This document shows positions 43,767 through 53,800 of a stretch of 64,000 bases of DNA, piece by piece. The notes under the pieces were generated by a model. It made no database searches, was not told the origin of the DNA, and was given only the letters and a program-made list of their open reading frames with translations. The DNA is from Maricaulis maris MCS10 (GTDB lineage Bacteria > Pseudomonadota > Alphaproteobacteria > Caulobacterales > Maricaulaceae), in the NCBI RefSeq assembly GCF_000014745.1, contig NC_008347.1, forward strand, positions 2,496,001 to 2,560,000. The letters are read 5' to 3'. A program made the translations under genes and the position numbers. How positions within the stretch are numbered: position 1 is the stretch's first letter; every line of letters begins with the position of its first letter.

Positions 43767-45197
43767 ATGAAAGATTGCTGCTCAGATGGGAACAATGGCG
43801 AATACGACATCGCCGTTGTTGGCGCCGGGTCCGCTGGATTCTCGGCGGCGATCACCGCCGCCGAAGCTGGCGCGCGCGTGGCGATAATCGGTCACGGAAC
43901 GATTGGCGGCACATGCGTAAACGTTGGCTGCGTGCCATCGAAGGCCCTGATCCGCGCTATGGAAGCGGCGCACTCAGGCGCTGCTGCCCGCAGGTTTGCG
44001 GGTGTGTCCGTGGCATCCAGGGTCGATGACTGGCCAGCGGTCCAGGCGCAAAAAGACGCACTTGTTTCGGGTCTTCGTGACAAAAAATACGAAGCCTTGC
44101 TGCCCGAATACGAAAATATCGACTACATCGAAACGAAAGCTCCTGCCCGCCTAGTAGAGGGCGGTGTTGCTTTCGACGGGCGGGCAATACGCGCTGCGAA
44201 GATCATCATTGCTACTGGCTCTTCCAGCAGCATCCCGCCGATCCCTGGCATCGAAAACGTTCAAACACTAGATTCGACCAGTGCGCTCGAACTAGATCGG
44301 CTGCCAGAGAGCATGATTGTCATCGGCGGTGGCGTCATCGGGTGTGAACTCGGGCAGATGTTTGCCCGCGCCGGTGTGCACGTAACGATCTGCTGTCGCA
44401 CGCGTCTTATACCGGAGGCGGAGCCCGAAATTAGTGCGGCACTCCAGGCTTCATTTGAAGCTGAGGGCATCACGGTCTGCTCTGGCGTTGGCTATCAACG
44501 CATCGAGCAATCGTCCTCCGGCGTCCAGCTCCACTGCGAGACGACTGGCGGCACGGATGTCGTCGTCGCCCAGAGCGTTCTGATTGCAGCGGGGCGACGC
44601 CCGAACACGCAACATCTTGGCCTGGGCGACGTTGGTGTGGAGACCGACGCGCGCGGCGGCATTGCCGTCGACCTGCTCATGCGGAGTAGCAATCCCTCCA
44701 TATATGCGGCAGGCGATGTCACAGGTCGCGACCAATATGTCTACATGGCAGCGTACGGCGCGAAATTGGCCGCCAAACACGCCACGTCTCAACCCGTCAA
44801 ACCCTATGACAATCGTGCGATGCCCTGGGTCGTGTTCTCCGATCCACAGGTTGCTGGCGTGGGCTTCACCGCCGCGGCAGCCGAGGCAGCGGGCTATGAC
44901 GTCAAAACGTCAGTCGCCCCGCTGGACCAAGTACCCCGAGCCCTCGCGGCTGCCGACACGCGCGGGCTTATAAAGCTCGTGGCGGATCGCAAAACTGACG
45001 AGCTACTCGGTGCACAAATCATGGCCCCTGAGGGCGCAGATAGCATCCAAACCTTGGTTCTGGCGCTCAAGTTTGGCATGACGACCAAAGAACTTGGCGA
45101 CACGATATTTCCATATCTAACGACGGTCGAAGGTTTCAAGCTTGCGGCACAGGGCTTCGACAAAGACGTTGCGAAGCTCTCGTGCTGTGCGGGGTAG
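43767..45197 (+). CDS. merA: Mercuric reductase MerA
   Basis: The 476-residue flavoenzyme has FAD motif VVGAGSAGFSAAI, redox pair C50/C55 (GTCVNVGCVPSK), the NAD motif GGGVIGCELG, and the C-terminal C473-C474 pair that receives Hg(II). It lacks the N-terminal HMA domain found in many MerA. It reduces Hg(II) to Hg(0) with NADPH. It is followed by merB after 7 bases. Confidence 0.96.
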   Translation: MKDCCSDGNNGEYDIAVVGAGSAGFSAAITAAEAGARVAIIGHGTIGGTCVNVGCVPSKALIRAMEAAHSGAAARRFAGVSVASRVDDWPAVQAQKDALVSGLRDKKYEALLPEYENIDYIETKAPARLVEGGVAFDGRAIRAAKIIIATGSSSSIPPIPGIENVQTLDSTSALELDRLPESMIVIGGGVIGCELGQMFARAGVHVTICCRTRLIPEAEPEISAALQASFEAEGITVCSGVGYQRIEQSSSGVQLHCETTGGTDVVVAQSVLIAAGRRPNTQHLGLGDVGVETDARGGIAVDLLMRSSNPSIYAAGDVTGRDQYVYMAAYGAKLAAKHATSQPVKPYDNRAMPWVVFSDPQVAGVGFTAAAAEAAGYDVKTSVAPLDQVPRALAAADTRGLIKLVADRKTDELLGAQIMAPEGADSIQTLVLALKFGMTTKELGDTIFPYLTTVEGFKLAAQGFDKDVAKLSCCAG

Positions 45198-45204
45198 TTT
45201 CTCT

Positions 45205-45852
45205 ATGACAGATCTCGCACAAATCACTGCTGTTCTAGAAGCGGGATACATCGGTGAAAATCCGAAAGATCTTCAGAGGGCGTCGCTCTACATTTATAGA
45301 GCGCTGGCCAGTGGGAAACCGATCTCAATTGCGTCTATCGCAGAACACCTCGGAACGCCTTTAGAAACGGCTTCAAGGCTTCTCAACCTTGTTCCTCCAA
45401 GCGCGATCGAGCTTGATGATGACGGGCACATCATTGGCTTTGTCGGTCTGAGTTTGGCGCCCACAGCGCACAGGTTCGAAACCGCCGAACGCTCACTTTT
45501 TACTTGGTGCGTTTTTGATGCACTGTTCTTGCCATCATTGATTGAGCAGGCGGCCACGCTGCACACAACGTGTCCGAACTCTCATACAGACATAGAAATA
45601 AAGGTGACTAGCAGCTCCGTTGCCGCCATTGCACCTGATAGTCCGGTAATGTCACTGGCCAAAACTGACACCAAATCTTGTTGCAAGGATCTCCGGGGAG
45701 CCTTTTGTGATCAGGTAAACATGTTCGCAGATCAATCGGCTTTTGACGAATGGAGCTTGGATCGTCCCAACGCGATCAGCGTCTCACTATCTCAAGCTTT
45801 CGCATTGGCTCAACAACGCAATGCTTGGCGCTACCCCGACGTCGAATATTAG
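45205..45852 (+). CDS. merB: Organomercurial lyase MerB
   Basis: The 215-residue protein carries the catalytic triad equivalents C102, D105 (FTWCVFDALFLP) and C168 (GAFCDQVNMF), matching Cys96/Asp99/Cys159 of plasmid R831b MerB. It breaks carbon-mercury bonds and passes Hg(II) to MerA. Its presence makes this a broad-spectrum operon. ATG 45205 is preferred over the upstream start inside merA. Confidence 0.95.
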   Translation: MTDLAQITAVLEAGYIGENPKDLQRASLYIYRALASGKPISIASIAEHLGTPLETASRLLNLVPPSAIELDDDGHIIGFVGLSLAPTAHRFETAERSLFTWCVFDALFLPSLIEQAATLHTTCPNSHTDIEIKVTSSSVAAIAPDSPVMSLAKTDTKSCCKDLRGAFCDQVNMFADQSAFDEWSLDRPNAISVSLSQAFALAQQRNAWRYPDVEY

Positions 45853-45884
45853 TGCCTGGAGCACACCCGACTATCGTGTCTCAA

Positions 45885-46439
45885 TCAGACATATCGTCGA
45901 ACTTTTTGCGCATACTTACCAAACGCGTCACCGAAGGTTCTGCGCATGTGCGGCTCCTCCACCCAGGTAATGAACACGTGGATGATCGCCGTGAACACCA
46001 GTGCGGATAGCATAGCGAGACCGGATCCGGCCGCGATCGCAGCACCGAGAAACATGCCGCTGTAGCCGACATATTGCGGATTGCGGGTGCGCCGATAGAT
46101 GCCGTGCTGGATTAGCTCATCTTCGAGCAAGCCGTAAACGCGTTCCTGTGAACCATAGGCGTAACGCCCGAGAAATATGACGTAGGCGCCACCCAGGAAG
46201 AGCCCTCCCCCGAGCGCCAGTGAGATCAGGTTCGGCGCGAACAAACTGCCGCGATCGAGCCACGCGAGAGCAATCGTGGCGACGAAATGCCCGTGCATGA
46301 TGAGGCCCGAGAAGGCGGCGGTCAGCGGCGACCATTTACCTTGTTGTCGAAACTCAGACCGCGCTCGAAGCATAAACGGGATCGATAGTGCGGCCGTTAT
46401 GAGAGTGTAAGCAACGACGCCGATGAGCAGAGGGAACAT
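45885..46439 (-). CDS. Isoprenylcysteine/phospholipid methyltransferase-like membrane protein
   Basis: The 184-residue membrane protein has five hydrophobic helices and the PEMT/ICMT C-terminal motif RRTRNPQYVGYSGMFLG ... EEPHMRRTFGDAFGKYAQKV, which binds S-adenosylmethionine. Such genes often accompany metal efflux genes, with an unknown role. Its start overlaps the CDF gene stop (TAATG), so it is translationally coupled to it. Confidence 0.83.
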   Translation of the reverse strand: MFPLLIGVVAYTLITAALSIPFMLRARSEFRQQGKWSPLTAAFSGLIMHGHFVATIALAWLDRGSLFAPNLISLALGGGLFLGGAYVIFLGRYAYGSQERVYGLLEDELIQHGIYRRTRNPQYVGYSGMFLGAAIAAGSGLAMLSALVFTAIIHVFITWVEEPHMRRTFGDAFGKYAQKVRRYV

Positions 46440-47074
46440 TACGCTTCTCCTGGGTTGGCGGTAGAGCTGTGGTCACGAAGCTCTGAGAGAGCTTGCGAGC
46501 AGATGGACCAAGCCGAGCGGGTGAAAATGCCGGCGAGTACGAATGCAAGGATGAGGTCAGGCCAGGCCGACCCTGTCAGGGCGACGAGGCCACCGGCGAT
46601 CATGACGCCGACATTGCCGATGGCGTCATTGCGCGAGCAAAGCCAGACCGAACGAACGTTTGCGTCACCGTCTCTCCATTTGAGAAGGATCAGCACGCTG
46701 ATAGCGTTGGCGAGTAGTGCCGCGAACCCGACAATGCCCATGGTCTCTGCGACTGGCGGCTCGCCAGAGAATGCGCGGAGCAGCGTCATGCTCAGCACGG
46801 CAATCGCGATCGCGAACAATAGGCCACCTTTGAAGAGAGCGGCTTTGGCTCGAACCGCAAGGGCGGAGCCAATGACCAGAAGGCTGATGGTGTAGGTCAT
46901 CGTGTCGCCTGCGAAATCCAGGGCATCGGCTTTCAGCGATTGCGAACCTGAAGCGAAGCCTGCCGAGATTTCGACGACGAACATCACAAGATTGATAAAA
47001 ATGACGGCCCACAGGGCGCGTCTGTACGCGACCGATGATCCATCGAATTTTTGGTCGCTCGGGCAACAACTCAT
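46439..47074 (-). CDS. Cation diffusion facilitator-type metal transporter
   Basis: The 211-residue protein has about six membrane helices with SQSLKADALDFAGDTMTY in TM2 and a CDF-like repeat in TM5 (SRNDAIGNVGVMIAGGLVAL). Asp residues in these helices form the transport site. It starts MSCCPSD, a Cys pair that may deliver metal. No C-terminal cytoplasmic domain is present. It is controlled by a MerR-type promoter and is next to a MerR gene. Confidence 0.87.
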   Translation of the reverse strand: MSCCPSDQKFDGSSVAYRRALWAVIFINLVMFVVEISAGFASGSQSLKADALDFAGDTMTYTISLLVIGSALAVRAKAALFKGGLLFAIAIAVLSMTLLRAFSGEPPVAETMGIVGFAALLANAISVLILLKWRDGDANVRSVWLCSRNDAIGNVGVMIAGGLVALTGSAWPDLILAFVLAGIFTRSAWSICSQALSELRDHSSTANPGEA

Positions 47075-47100
47075 TTTCTTGACTCCTAGGTTTAAGATGG

Positions 47101-47131
47101 AGTCTAATTTCTACAGCGACTGTAGAAGCAA
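47101..47131 (-). promoter_or_regulatory. MerR-type promoter for the cation transporter
   Basis: Minus strand: -35 TTGCTT (47126-47131), 19-bp spacer with dyad CTACAGTCGCTGTAG (47111-47125), -10 TAGACT (47101-47106). It sits between the transporter and the divergent regulator. Confidence 0.82.
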
Positions 47132-47138
47132 GAGAAAA

Positions 47139-47585
47139 ATGCAAAAAGAATTCACCATCGGCCAAGCGGCAGAAACGTCAGGCGTCAAAGTGACGACGAT
47201 CCGGTATTACGAGAGCGTCGGCCTAATGCCAGAGCCGAGGCGGGTTGAAAGCGGACGGCGCGTCTACGGGCAAGCCTCGGTGGACCTGCTCGGCTTTATC
47301 CGACATGCGCGTGATCTGGGTTTTACCGTCGAAGCCATTCGAGACCTGATCGATCTTCAGGAGAACCCTGGCACAGATTGTACCAAGGCGGACGAACTTG
47401 CGCGGCATCATCTAGTTGAAACGCAAAAACGCATCGAGCAGCTTCGTGTGCTCGAAAGCGAACTTATGCGCATGATCGACGGCTGCGCCGGTGGCAAGGT
47501 CGGCTCCTGTGAAATCGTCACAAGCCTCTTTGACCACTCCAAGTGCTTATCGGATCACAAATCAAAGGCTCTCAAAGAGCATTAG
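47139..47585 (+). CDS. MerR-family metal regulator (3), CadR/PbrR type
   Basis: The 148-residue protein has the MerR helix-turn-helix (FTIGQAAETSGVKVTTIRYY) and the ligands C81, C116 and C124, plus a His/Lys/Ser tail (HSKCLSDHKSK). It is divergent from the cation transporter with the operator in the intergenic space. Cd/Pb/Zn is a guess from the neighbours. Confidence 0.88.
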   Translation: MQKEFTIGQAAETSGVKVTTIRYYESVGLMPEPRRVESGRRVYGQASVDLLGFIRHARDLGFTVEAIRDLIDLQENPGTDCTKADELARHHLVETQKRIEQLRVLESELMRMIDGCAGGKVGSCEIVTSLFDHSKCLSDHKSKALKEH

Positions 47586-47589
47586 TTGA

Positions 47590-48162
47590 CTACTGCTCGC
47601 CGCCTTCCAAATTCTGAGACCCTTTCCTCCATGCGATCAGTAACAGCGCGACGCCGATGAAGATAAGAACGTCGGCCAAATTGAATGTGGGCCAGCGGAG
47701 CGCTTGCCATCCAAAATCCAAATAGTCTGTGACGGCTCCATCGCCAAGCCTATCGATCGCGTTTGCCAATCCGCCCGCGGCAACCAGAATGCCGGCGACA
47801 TTAATGCACTTCGATTTCTGCTGCGCAGTCCAGATCAAGACCGCTACGACCAAGATCAAAGCCACGATTGCAAGCAGATAGGGCATCAGCCAGTGTCCGT
47901 TATCGAGCATCCCGAAGCTTACGCCTCGATTGTGGTTCAGCGTAAGCCTAAACCCGGGGAATATGGAAGTCGCGCCCTCCCAAACGGCCAGCTTACTTTC
48001 AAGCACCTGTTTTGTGATCAACTCCATACCGACCAAGACCGATATCGCCGTTAGTTGCGCGATGCTCACCGCTCGAGATATCTTCGAAAACCTACTGCTC
48101 AAAGCAGCTTGCTTCGCTAAGTACCGATCAACACGCACAAAGAAATTGGCCATAGCGTTCAC
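47590..48162 (-). CDS. lspA: Accessory signal peptidase II (LspA)
   Basis: The 190-residue protein has four membrane helices and the aspartic protease motifs ANAIDRLGDGAVTDYLDF and FNLADV. A basic N-terminal extension (about 30 residues) is unusual for housekeeping LspA. In lead-resistance clusters a similar gene (pbrC) is found by the transporter, so this is likely an accessory copy. It could mature the efflux lipoproteins of this island. Confidence 0.9.
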   Translation of the reverse strand: MNAMANFFVRVDRYLAKQAALSSRFSKISRAVSIAQLTAISVLVGMELITKQVLESKLAVWEGATSIFPGFRLTLNHNRGVSFGMLDNGHWLMPYLLAIVALILVVAVLIWTAQQKSKCINVAGILVAAGGLANAIDRLGDGAVTDYLDFGWQALRWPTFNLADVLIFIGVALLLIAWRKGSQNLEGGEQ

Positions 48163-48226
48163 CGGGACAAATGCTCAGACAGCCGCGGCATCTGCCGCCA
48201 CAGACAGACAAATTGCATTAGATTGA

Positions 48227-48613
48227 TCACACTTCATCAATCGCATGAACTAGCAAATCACGAACTTCGATGGCCAAACGCGTAAGGTCGTCATTCTCAG
48301 TCGCGAGCATCGACGCTACCGGGTCGATAGCGCTTACCTCGATGCCGTTTTCCACCTCCCGCAGGATTACGTTGCATGGCAGCATCGCTCCAATCCGAGG
48401 CTCAAGCTCTATGGCTCTATGCGCCATTGTGGGATTGCACGCTCCGAGAATGCGATACGCTTGAAGATCAACATCGATTTTCGCCTTCATCGTGGCTTTC
48501 ACATCAATTTCCGTAAGGACACCAAAACCAGCTTCAGCGAGTGAACGTCGCGTGCGCTCCTCAATCTCAGCCATATTAGCATTTTCGAACAAACGATTGT
48601 GAGTGTAGGGCAT
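48227..48613 (-). CDS. DUF302 protein
   Basis: The 128-residue protein has the DUF302 pattern (LFENANMAEIEERTRRSLAE, GFGVLTEIDV, YRILGACNPTMAHRAIEL, LPCNVILRE). It is a soluble alpha/beta protein of unknown function, often near heavy-metal or sulfur genes. C59 and C80 are conserved-looking. It has its own MerR-type promoter at 48694. Confidence 0.88.
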   Translation of the reverse strand: MPYTHNRLFENANMAEIEERTRRSLAEAGFGVLTEIDVKATMKAKIDVDLQAYRILGACNPTMAHRAIELEPRIGAMLPCNVILREVENGIEVSAIDPVASMLATENDDLTRLAIEVRDLLVHAIDEV

Positions 48614-48693
48614 AACTTTCCTCGTGCACTTGTGGCCACTATCCTAGCCTCAAAACTTCGGCTCTGGGCTTTTCTCAATTGGGCTGGGTCTCG

Positions 48694-48724
48694 ACAGTAA
48701 AGTCTCTAGTGGCTGTAGCATCAA
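48694..48724 (-). promoter_or_regulatory. MerR-type promoter for DUF302/LspA
   Basis: Minus strand: -35 TTGATG (48719-48724), 19-bp spacer with dyad CTACAGCCACTAGAG (48704-48718), -10 TACTGT (48694-48699). It lies about 80 bases upstream of the DUF302 start. Confidence 0.72.
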
Positions 48725-48822
48725 GATCTGTTTCAGCACCACTCGAGTATCCGCTCTAATCTATGGGCTATTGATGGCTTTTAGCGAGCTCGAGCACGCG
48801 AGACCAAAAGACTGGCCATTGA

Positions 48823-50034
48823 TTAGTCAGGCGCGTTCGCGAGGGAAGGGGATGTCTGGTATGATCTGGCGAGCACAACAAGCCCACCGGTCGCCGACAA
48901 AACAGAGCCCACAACTACCGCAAGATTGACCGTCAGAACCGCGCCAGGTTGCTCAAATGCTAGCCCGGCCACAAACAGGCTCATCGTAAAGCCCACACCC
49001 GAAAGTAGGGCTGCACCATAGAGGTGCCCCCAGCTGACCTCTATTGGCCTAGCGCCAATCCTGAGGACAACGGCGAGGCCCACACCCAACATGACACCTA
49101 CCTGTTTACCAACGAAAAGGCCAAGGATGATGCCGAGACCCAACGGGCCGAAGAATGTCTCGAAGTCGACGCCGCCCAGGTCGATTCCAGCGTTAAAGAA
49201 TGCGAACAACGGAACGATTAGGAGAGCAACCCAGGGGCTGAGATCATGCTCAATTTTATGGAGGAACTCTCTGCCAGAGACGCGCATCGGGATGCACCAC
49301 GCAATAATCACTCCGGCAAGCGTCGAATGAACGCCCGACTCCAATACTGAAACCCAAACGAATACGCCAACGAGGACGTAGGCTGTGAGACTTGCAACAC
49401 GTAGTCGATTAAGCACAATGAGTGCCAACGTGCCCAACGCCGCCATCAGCAGCGATGGCAAACTCAGGCCCTCCGAATAGGCGAGCGCAATAATCACCAA
49501 CGTGCCGAAATCATCGAATATCGCTAGCGCAGTTAGGAATACTTTCAGCGCGATAGGCACGCGTGACCCGAGCATCGCCAACAGCGCAAGAGCGAGCACG
49601 ATATCGGTGGCAGCGGGCACGGCCCAACCGCGCACGTACTCCTCACTTCCGTTGTTGAACGCAAGAAAGATCGCAGCCGGAACCAGCATCCCCCCAAGAG
49701 CGGCGAACGCCGGCAGTGCGATCTGTTTTGGCGAGGACAGTTGGCCTTCGAACACCTCCCGCTTGATCTCCAATCCGATCAAAAAGAAGAAGACGATCAT
49801 CAGGCCTTCGTTGATCCACAAAATTAGCGGCTTTGCGAGCTCAAACGAACCGATCGATATTGCAGCCGGAGCATGGTGGATGGCCTCATAGCTATCTGCA
49901 AATGGCGAGTTCACCCAGAAAAAGGCGACGAGCATCGACACCAATAGGACCAGTCCGGCTATTGCCGGAGACCGCAGCACGCGTTCAAGCCCAGTCTGGT
50001 TGGCCGGTGAACATTCCGTTGAATTTTTGGTCAT
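48823..50034 (-). CDS. nhaA: Na+/H+ antiporter NhaA
   Basis: The 403-residue protein has 12 membrane helices and the NhaA pattern, including PAATDIVLALALLAMLG with the cation-binding region and ALKVFLTALAIFDDFGTLVI. It exchanges sodium for protons. Its presence on a metal island is unexpected; it overlaps the lipoprotein gene by 4 bases, so the two are linked. Confidence 0.93.
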   Translation of the reverse strand: MTKNSTECSPANQTGLERVLRSPAIAGLVLLVSMLVAFFWVNSPFADSYEAIHHAPAAISIGSFELAKPLILWINEGLMIVFFFLIGLEIKREVFEGQLSSPKQIALPAFAALGGMLVPAAIFLAFNNGSEEYVRGWAVPAATDIVLALALLAMLGSRVPIALKVFLTALAIFDDFGTLVIIALAYSEGLSLPSLLMAALGTLALIVLNRLRVASLTAYVLVGVFVWVSVLESGVHSTLAGVIIAWCIPMRVSGREFLHKIEHDLSPWVALLIVPLFAFFNAGIDLGGVDFETFFGPLGLGIILGLFVGKQVGVMLGVGLAVVLRIGARPIEVSWGHLYGAALLSGVGFTMSLFVAGLAFEQPGAVLTVNLAVVVGSVLSATGGLVVLARSYQTSPSLANAPD

Positions 50035-50666
50035 ACATCACCTTCGTTTCCAGACGGACCACGCCGCTGGGATGCGCACGCAGATCGAAACTCTGAAAAC
50101 GTGGAAGCTGATGGATCAGCAACAAACCTGGCTCGTACCGGCGTGGCATCACGCACGGCGATGGTAAAGCTCGACGCATGCTCCAGCTCCGTCAAAATGC
50201 GCACAACGAGATCAGAGTTTTCAATTGAGAGTGTTAGAGGTGACGTTCGGCGCGCAATCGTGACCCAGCGCCGCTCACCTTGCGCGTCAATGAACATTTC
50301 AAAGTTCGAATGGAACGGGGAGAATACGGTTACATCTCGAAAATTGAATGATGTTGCTCCATCTCGACACCTAAACTCAAGAACTGGCCCCGGCCTGTCA
50401 CCGACTTGGGTTGTTAACTGCAGGGTGGCCAGGGACTGAGCCTGTGGAGCTATCTGGAGTACCCAGTTTGATCCGGTGTACGTGACACGCCGAAGAAAAG
50501 CATATGGTTGCACCCAGTGGCGCCGCCACCATCGCAACCCTTCATCCTGGTAGGCATATTGCGGATCCGCGAGGCGGGAGCTTCCGATGTCATCATTACT
50601 TGGTGATGAACTCGCACACGCAGTTAGAACGAGCACGAGTGCGATGGGGAGGAAGAGTTGTTTCAT
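50031..50666 (-). CDS. Hypothetical lipoprotein upstream of nhaA
   Basis: The 211-residue protein starts at ATG 50666 (AGGAG 10 bases upstream). It has a lipoprotein signal (VLVLTAC) and a soluble, beta-rich domain (YTGSNWVLQIAPQAQSLATL). The final part has one Cys (SACASQ). No family is recognised. It overlaps nhaA by 4 bases. Confidence 0.7.
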   Translation of the reverse strand: MKQLFLPIALVLVLTACASSSPSNDDIGSSRLADPQYAYQDEGLRWWRRHWVQPYAFLRRVTYTGSNWVLQIAPQAQSLATLQLTTQVGDRPGPVLEFRCRDGATSFNFRDVTVFSPFHSNFEMFIDAQGERRWVTIARRTSPLTLSIENSDLVVRILTELEHASSFTIAVRDATPVRARFVADPSASTFSEFRSACASQRRGPSGNEGDV

Positions 50667-50712
50667 CAATTCAGTCTCCTCGTTGAGGATTGACTTACGA
50701 ATGCCGAGCAAA

Positions 50713-50757
50713 CAGCCTCGGGCGCCCGTACAGGGGGGGGCAGTACGCCCGAGGCTG
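50713..50757 (-). terminator. Strong hairpin after efflux operon 2
   Basis: A perfect 12-bp stem CAGCCTCGGGCG (50713-50724) / 50746-50757 encloses a 21-base loop with eight consecutive G. It lies 62 bases after the second pump gene on its strand; a TTTG follows. A terminator is likely. Confidence 0.78.
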
Positions 50758-50819
50758 CCGGCGGATCTGGTGGTTGCGAGAACAGGGAGTTGCCCCACCA
50801 GATCCTGACCTGCCATCGA

Positions 50820-53800
50820 TTAGGTTGGCAGGCGTTCGGGAGCACGACTTTGTGGATGCGGTGCGAACCATTTGTAGACGGCCGGCAACACCAACAGGGT
50901 CAGGACGGTCGATGTGACCAGACCGCCGATAACCACCGCTGCAAGAGGTCGCTGGACCTCTGACCCGATACCGGATGCAAACAACAGCGGCATCAAACCG
51001 AGCCCGGTGGTCGTTGCCGTCATCAAGACGGGTTGCGCACGGCGCACCGCAGCCTCGACACTGAAGGCGTCGACATCCAGCCGCTCTTTGGCAAACCGGT
51101 CGAGGAAGGACACCAAGACCATGCCATTACCCAGAGCGATGCCGAACAGCGCGATGAAGCCCACAGAAGCTGGGACGGACAGGTTTTGCCCGGTCAGCCA
51201 CAGCGCCGCGATACCTCCAACGAGAGCGAGCGGAATGTTCGCGATGATGAGCACTGCGCTCTTCAAGCGACCAAAGCTGAAAAGCAGAAGCAAGAACACA
51301 ACCCCAAGCGTGACCGGAATCACGATTGCAAAACGTGCATTCGCTTGTTGCTGCAGCTCGAACTGGCCACCCCATTCGACAAAATAGCCAGGCGGCAATT
51401 CGATATTCTCTGCTACAGCACCTTGCCCTTCTGCCACAAACGAACCGATGTCGCGTTCGCGGACATTGGTTTGGATAGTGATGTACCGCTGTCCGTTTTC
51501 ACGCGTGATCTGACGAGGGCCCTCGATCCGTTCGACCGTCGCAACCTGGCTTAGTGGTATAATTTCATCCCCCGGACCGTTTAGAACAATCCGGCTGATG
51601 CGCTCGGCATTCAGACGATCTTGCTCGCGATAGCGAACGATAATGTCAAACCGACGAACACCCTCGAAGACCTGCCCAGCTTGCGATCCACCGATCGCTG
51701 TTCGGACGACTGACAGGACATCTTCAACGTTCAATCCAAATCGACTTATCGCTTCACGGTTCACAGTTATCCGAAGCTGGGGTGCCCCGGTAACCTGATC
51801 TGTTTGCACATCAGCTGATCCGGAAACGTCACGAATGACGCCTGCAATCTGAGCAGCGTAGTCTTCGAGGACAGTCATATCCTCTCCGAAGAGCTTGATC
51901 GCTAGATCAGCTTTTGTGCCCGTCAGCAATTCGTCGGTAGCCGACGCAATTGGCTGAGTGAAGTTGAAACGTGCCCCAGGGAACGATTCGAAGCTCTCAC
52001 TCATCATCGCTAGCAAAGCAGCTTGCGTTTCCGCGGTCTCCCACTGGTCACGAGGTGTGAGAGCCACGAAAGCTTCAGCACTGTTAACCGGGTCAGCGTG
52101 CGCACCAACTTCTCCGCGACCGATACGCGTAACGATACGCTCAACTTCCGGGAAATTGGCAAGCAATTGCTGTTCAAAGCGTGTCACAGTCTCCCGGGCT
52201 TCCGGCAATGAAATTGACGGAGCCATGGTAAGCCGTACGAGCAAATCACCTTCGTTCATGCGTGGCGTGAACTCAGAACCCAATCGTGGGAAGATCGCAC
52301 CGCCAACGATGAGCATGGCCGCAGCAAGTACGAGCGCGGCCCATCGCTTGTGCACAAAGAAGCGCACTAAAGGTGCAAAACTCCGTTCATAGAAGTCGGG
52401 CTTATCCGAACCCGACGAACGTTCCCCGACCTTCAGGCCGAGCATTGAGGCCGCCGGCGCAAGAAGGACGGCGAAAACCAATGACCCAGCCATAGCGAAG
52501 ACAACAGAAAACGCTAATGGTCGAAACATTTTGCCTTCGACCCCTTCCAGAGTCAGGATCGGAACGAACACAACGACCACGATCAAGATCGCGAAAATGA
52601 GCGGTTGCAGCACTTCCGCACAGGCACTCGCAATAAGCGCGCGCTTGTCCTCGCCCTCCTTTGCCGCGGTCAGGATACGATTCGCGTTTTCTACAATGAC
52701 GACCGCCCCATCCACCATCATTCCGATGGCGATAGCGATACCGCCAAGCGACATCAGATTTGCTGAGACGCCAAAAAACTGCATCGCGAGTAGTGCAAAA
52801 CCGACCGAAAACGGAATTGAAGCGACAACGATTAGGCTTGGTCTCCAACCCCTCAAGAAGAGGAACAGGATAATGGCCACAAGCAATGCACCCTGCCAAA
52901 GCGCTGTGGTCATCGTTCGCACAGCGGCGCCGACCAACTCTGACTGATCATAGTATGGAACAGCCGTCACACCGGGCGGGAGAGCTTCATTAATCCTCTC
53001 CATCCGATCGTGAACGCGCGCAATCACTTCATTCGTGTTTGCACCGAGCAGCTTCAGCACGAGGCCAGCAACAACTTCACCCTGCCCGTCCATGGTCGCC
53101 ATGCCCTGTCGAGGAGCGCCACCGATATCGATGTTTGCGACATCGCGAACGCGAACTGGCACGCCATCTTCGACCTTCACAATGATATCGGAAAGATCGT
53201 GGATGCCTTGTGCTAAACCAACGGCTCGAACGGTATATTGCTCACTGTTCTCAATTAGGAACTGAGCTCCGGCATTGGCATTGTTGGACTCAACAGCGGT
53301 AACAATATCTTCGATCGCTAGTTGATATCGGAGCAATGCATCCGGTCGAACATTAATTTGATATTGTTGTTCGAACCCACCAAGAGACAGAACTTCTGTC
53401 ACACCGCGGACTGTCTGGAGGTCGAATTTGACCTGCCAGTCCTGCAAGGTACGCAGCTGAACGCCGTCGAGGTTTTCATCCGATGTTTGCAGGAAATAGA
53501 AGAGAATTTGTCCAAGTCCTGTGGTGATAGGCCCCATTCCTGGATCACCAAACCCTTCGGGAATCTCTTCTCTGGCTTGTTGTAGACGTTCACCAACGAG
53601 TTGGCGCGCCCAATAGATGTCAACGCCATCCTCAAAATAGATGTTCACGACAGACAAACCGAAGTTTGATGTCGACCTCACTTCGCGGAGCCGAGGTAGT
53701 CCATTCATGGACGTTTCTACCGGGAACGTGACATACCGCTCGACTTCTTCCGGTGCGAGGCCTTCCGTTTCTGTGAACACCTGCACGAGTGTCGGCGTGA

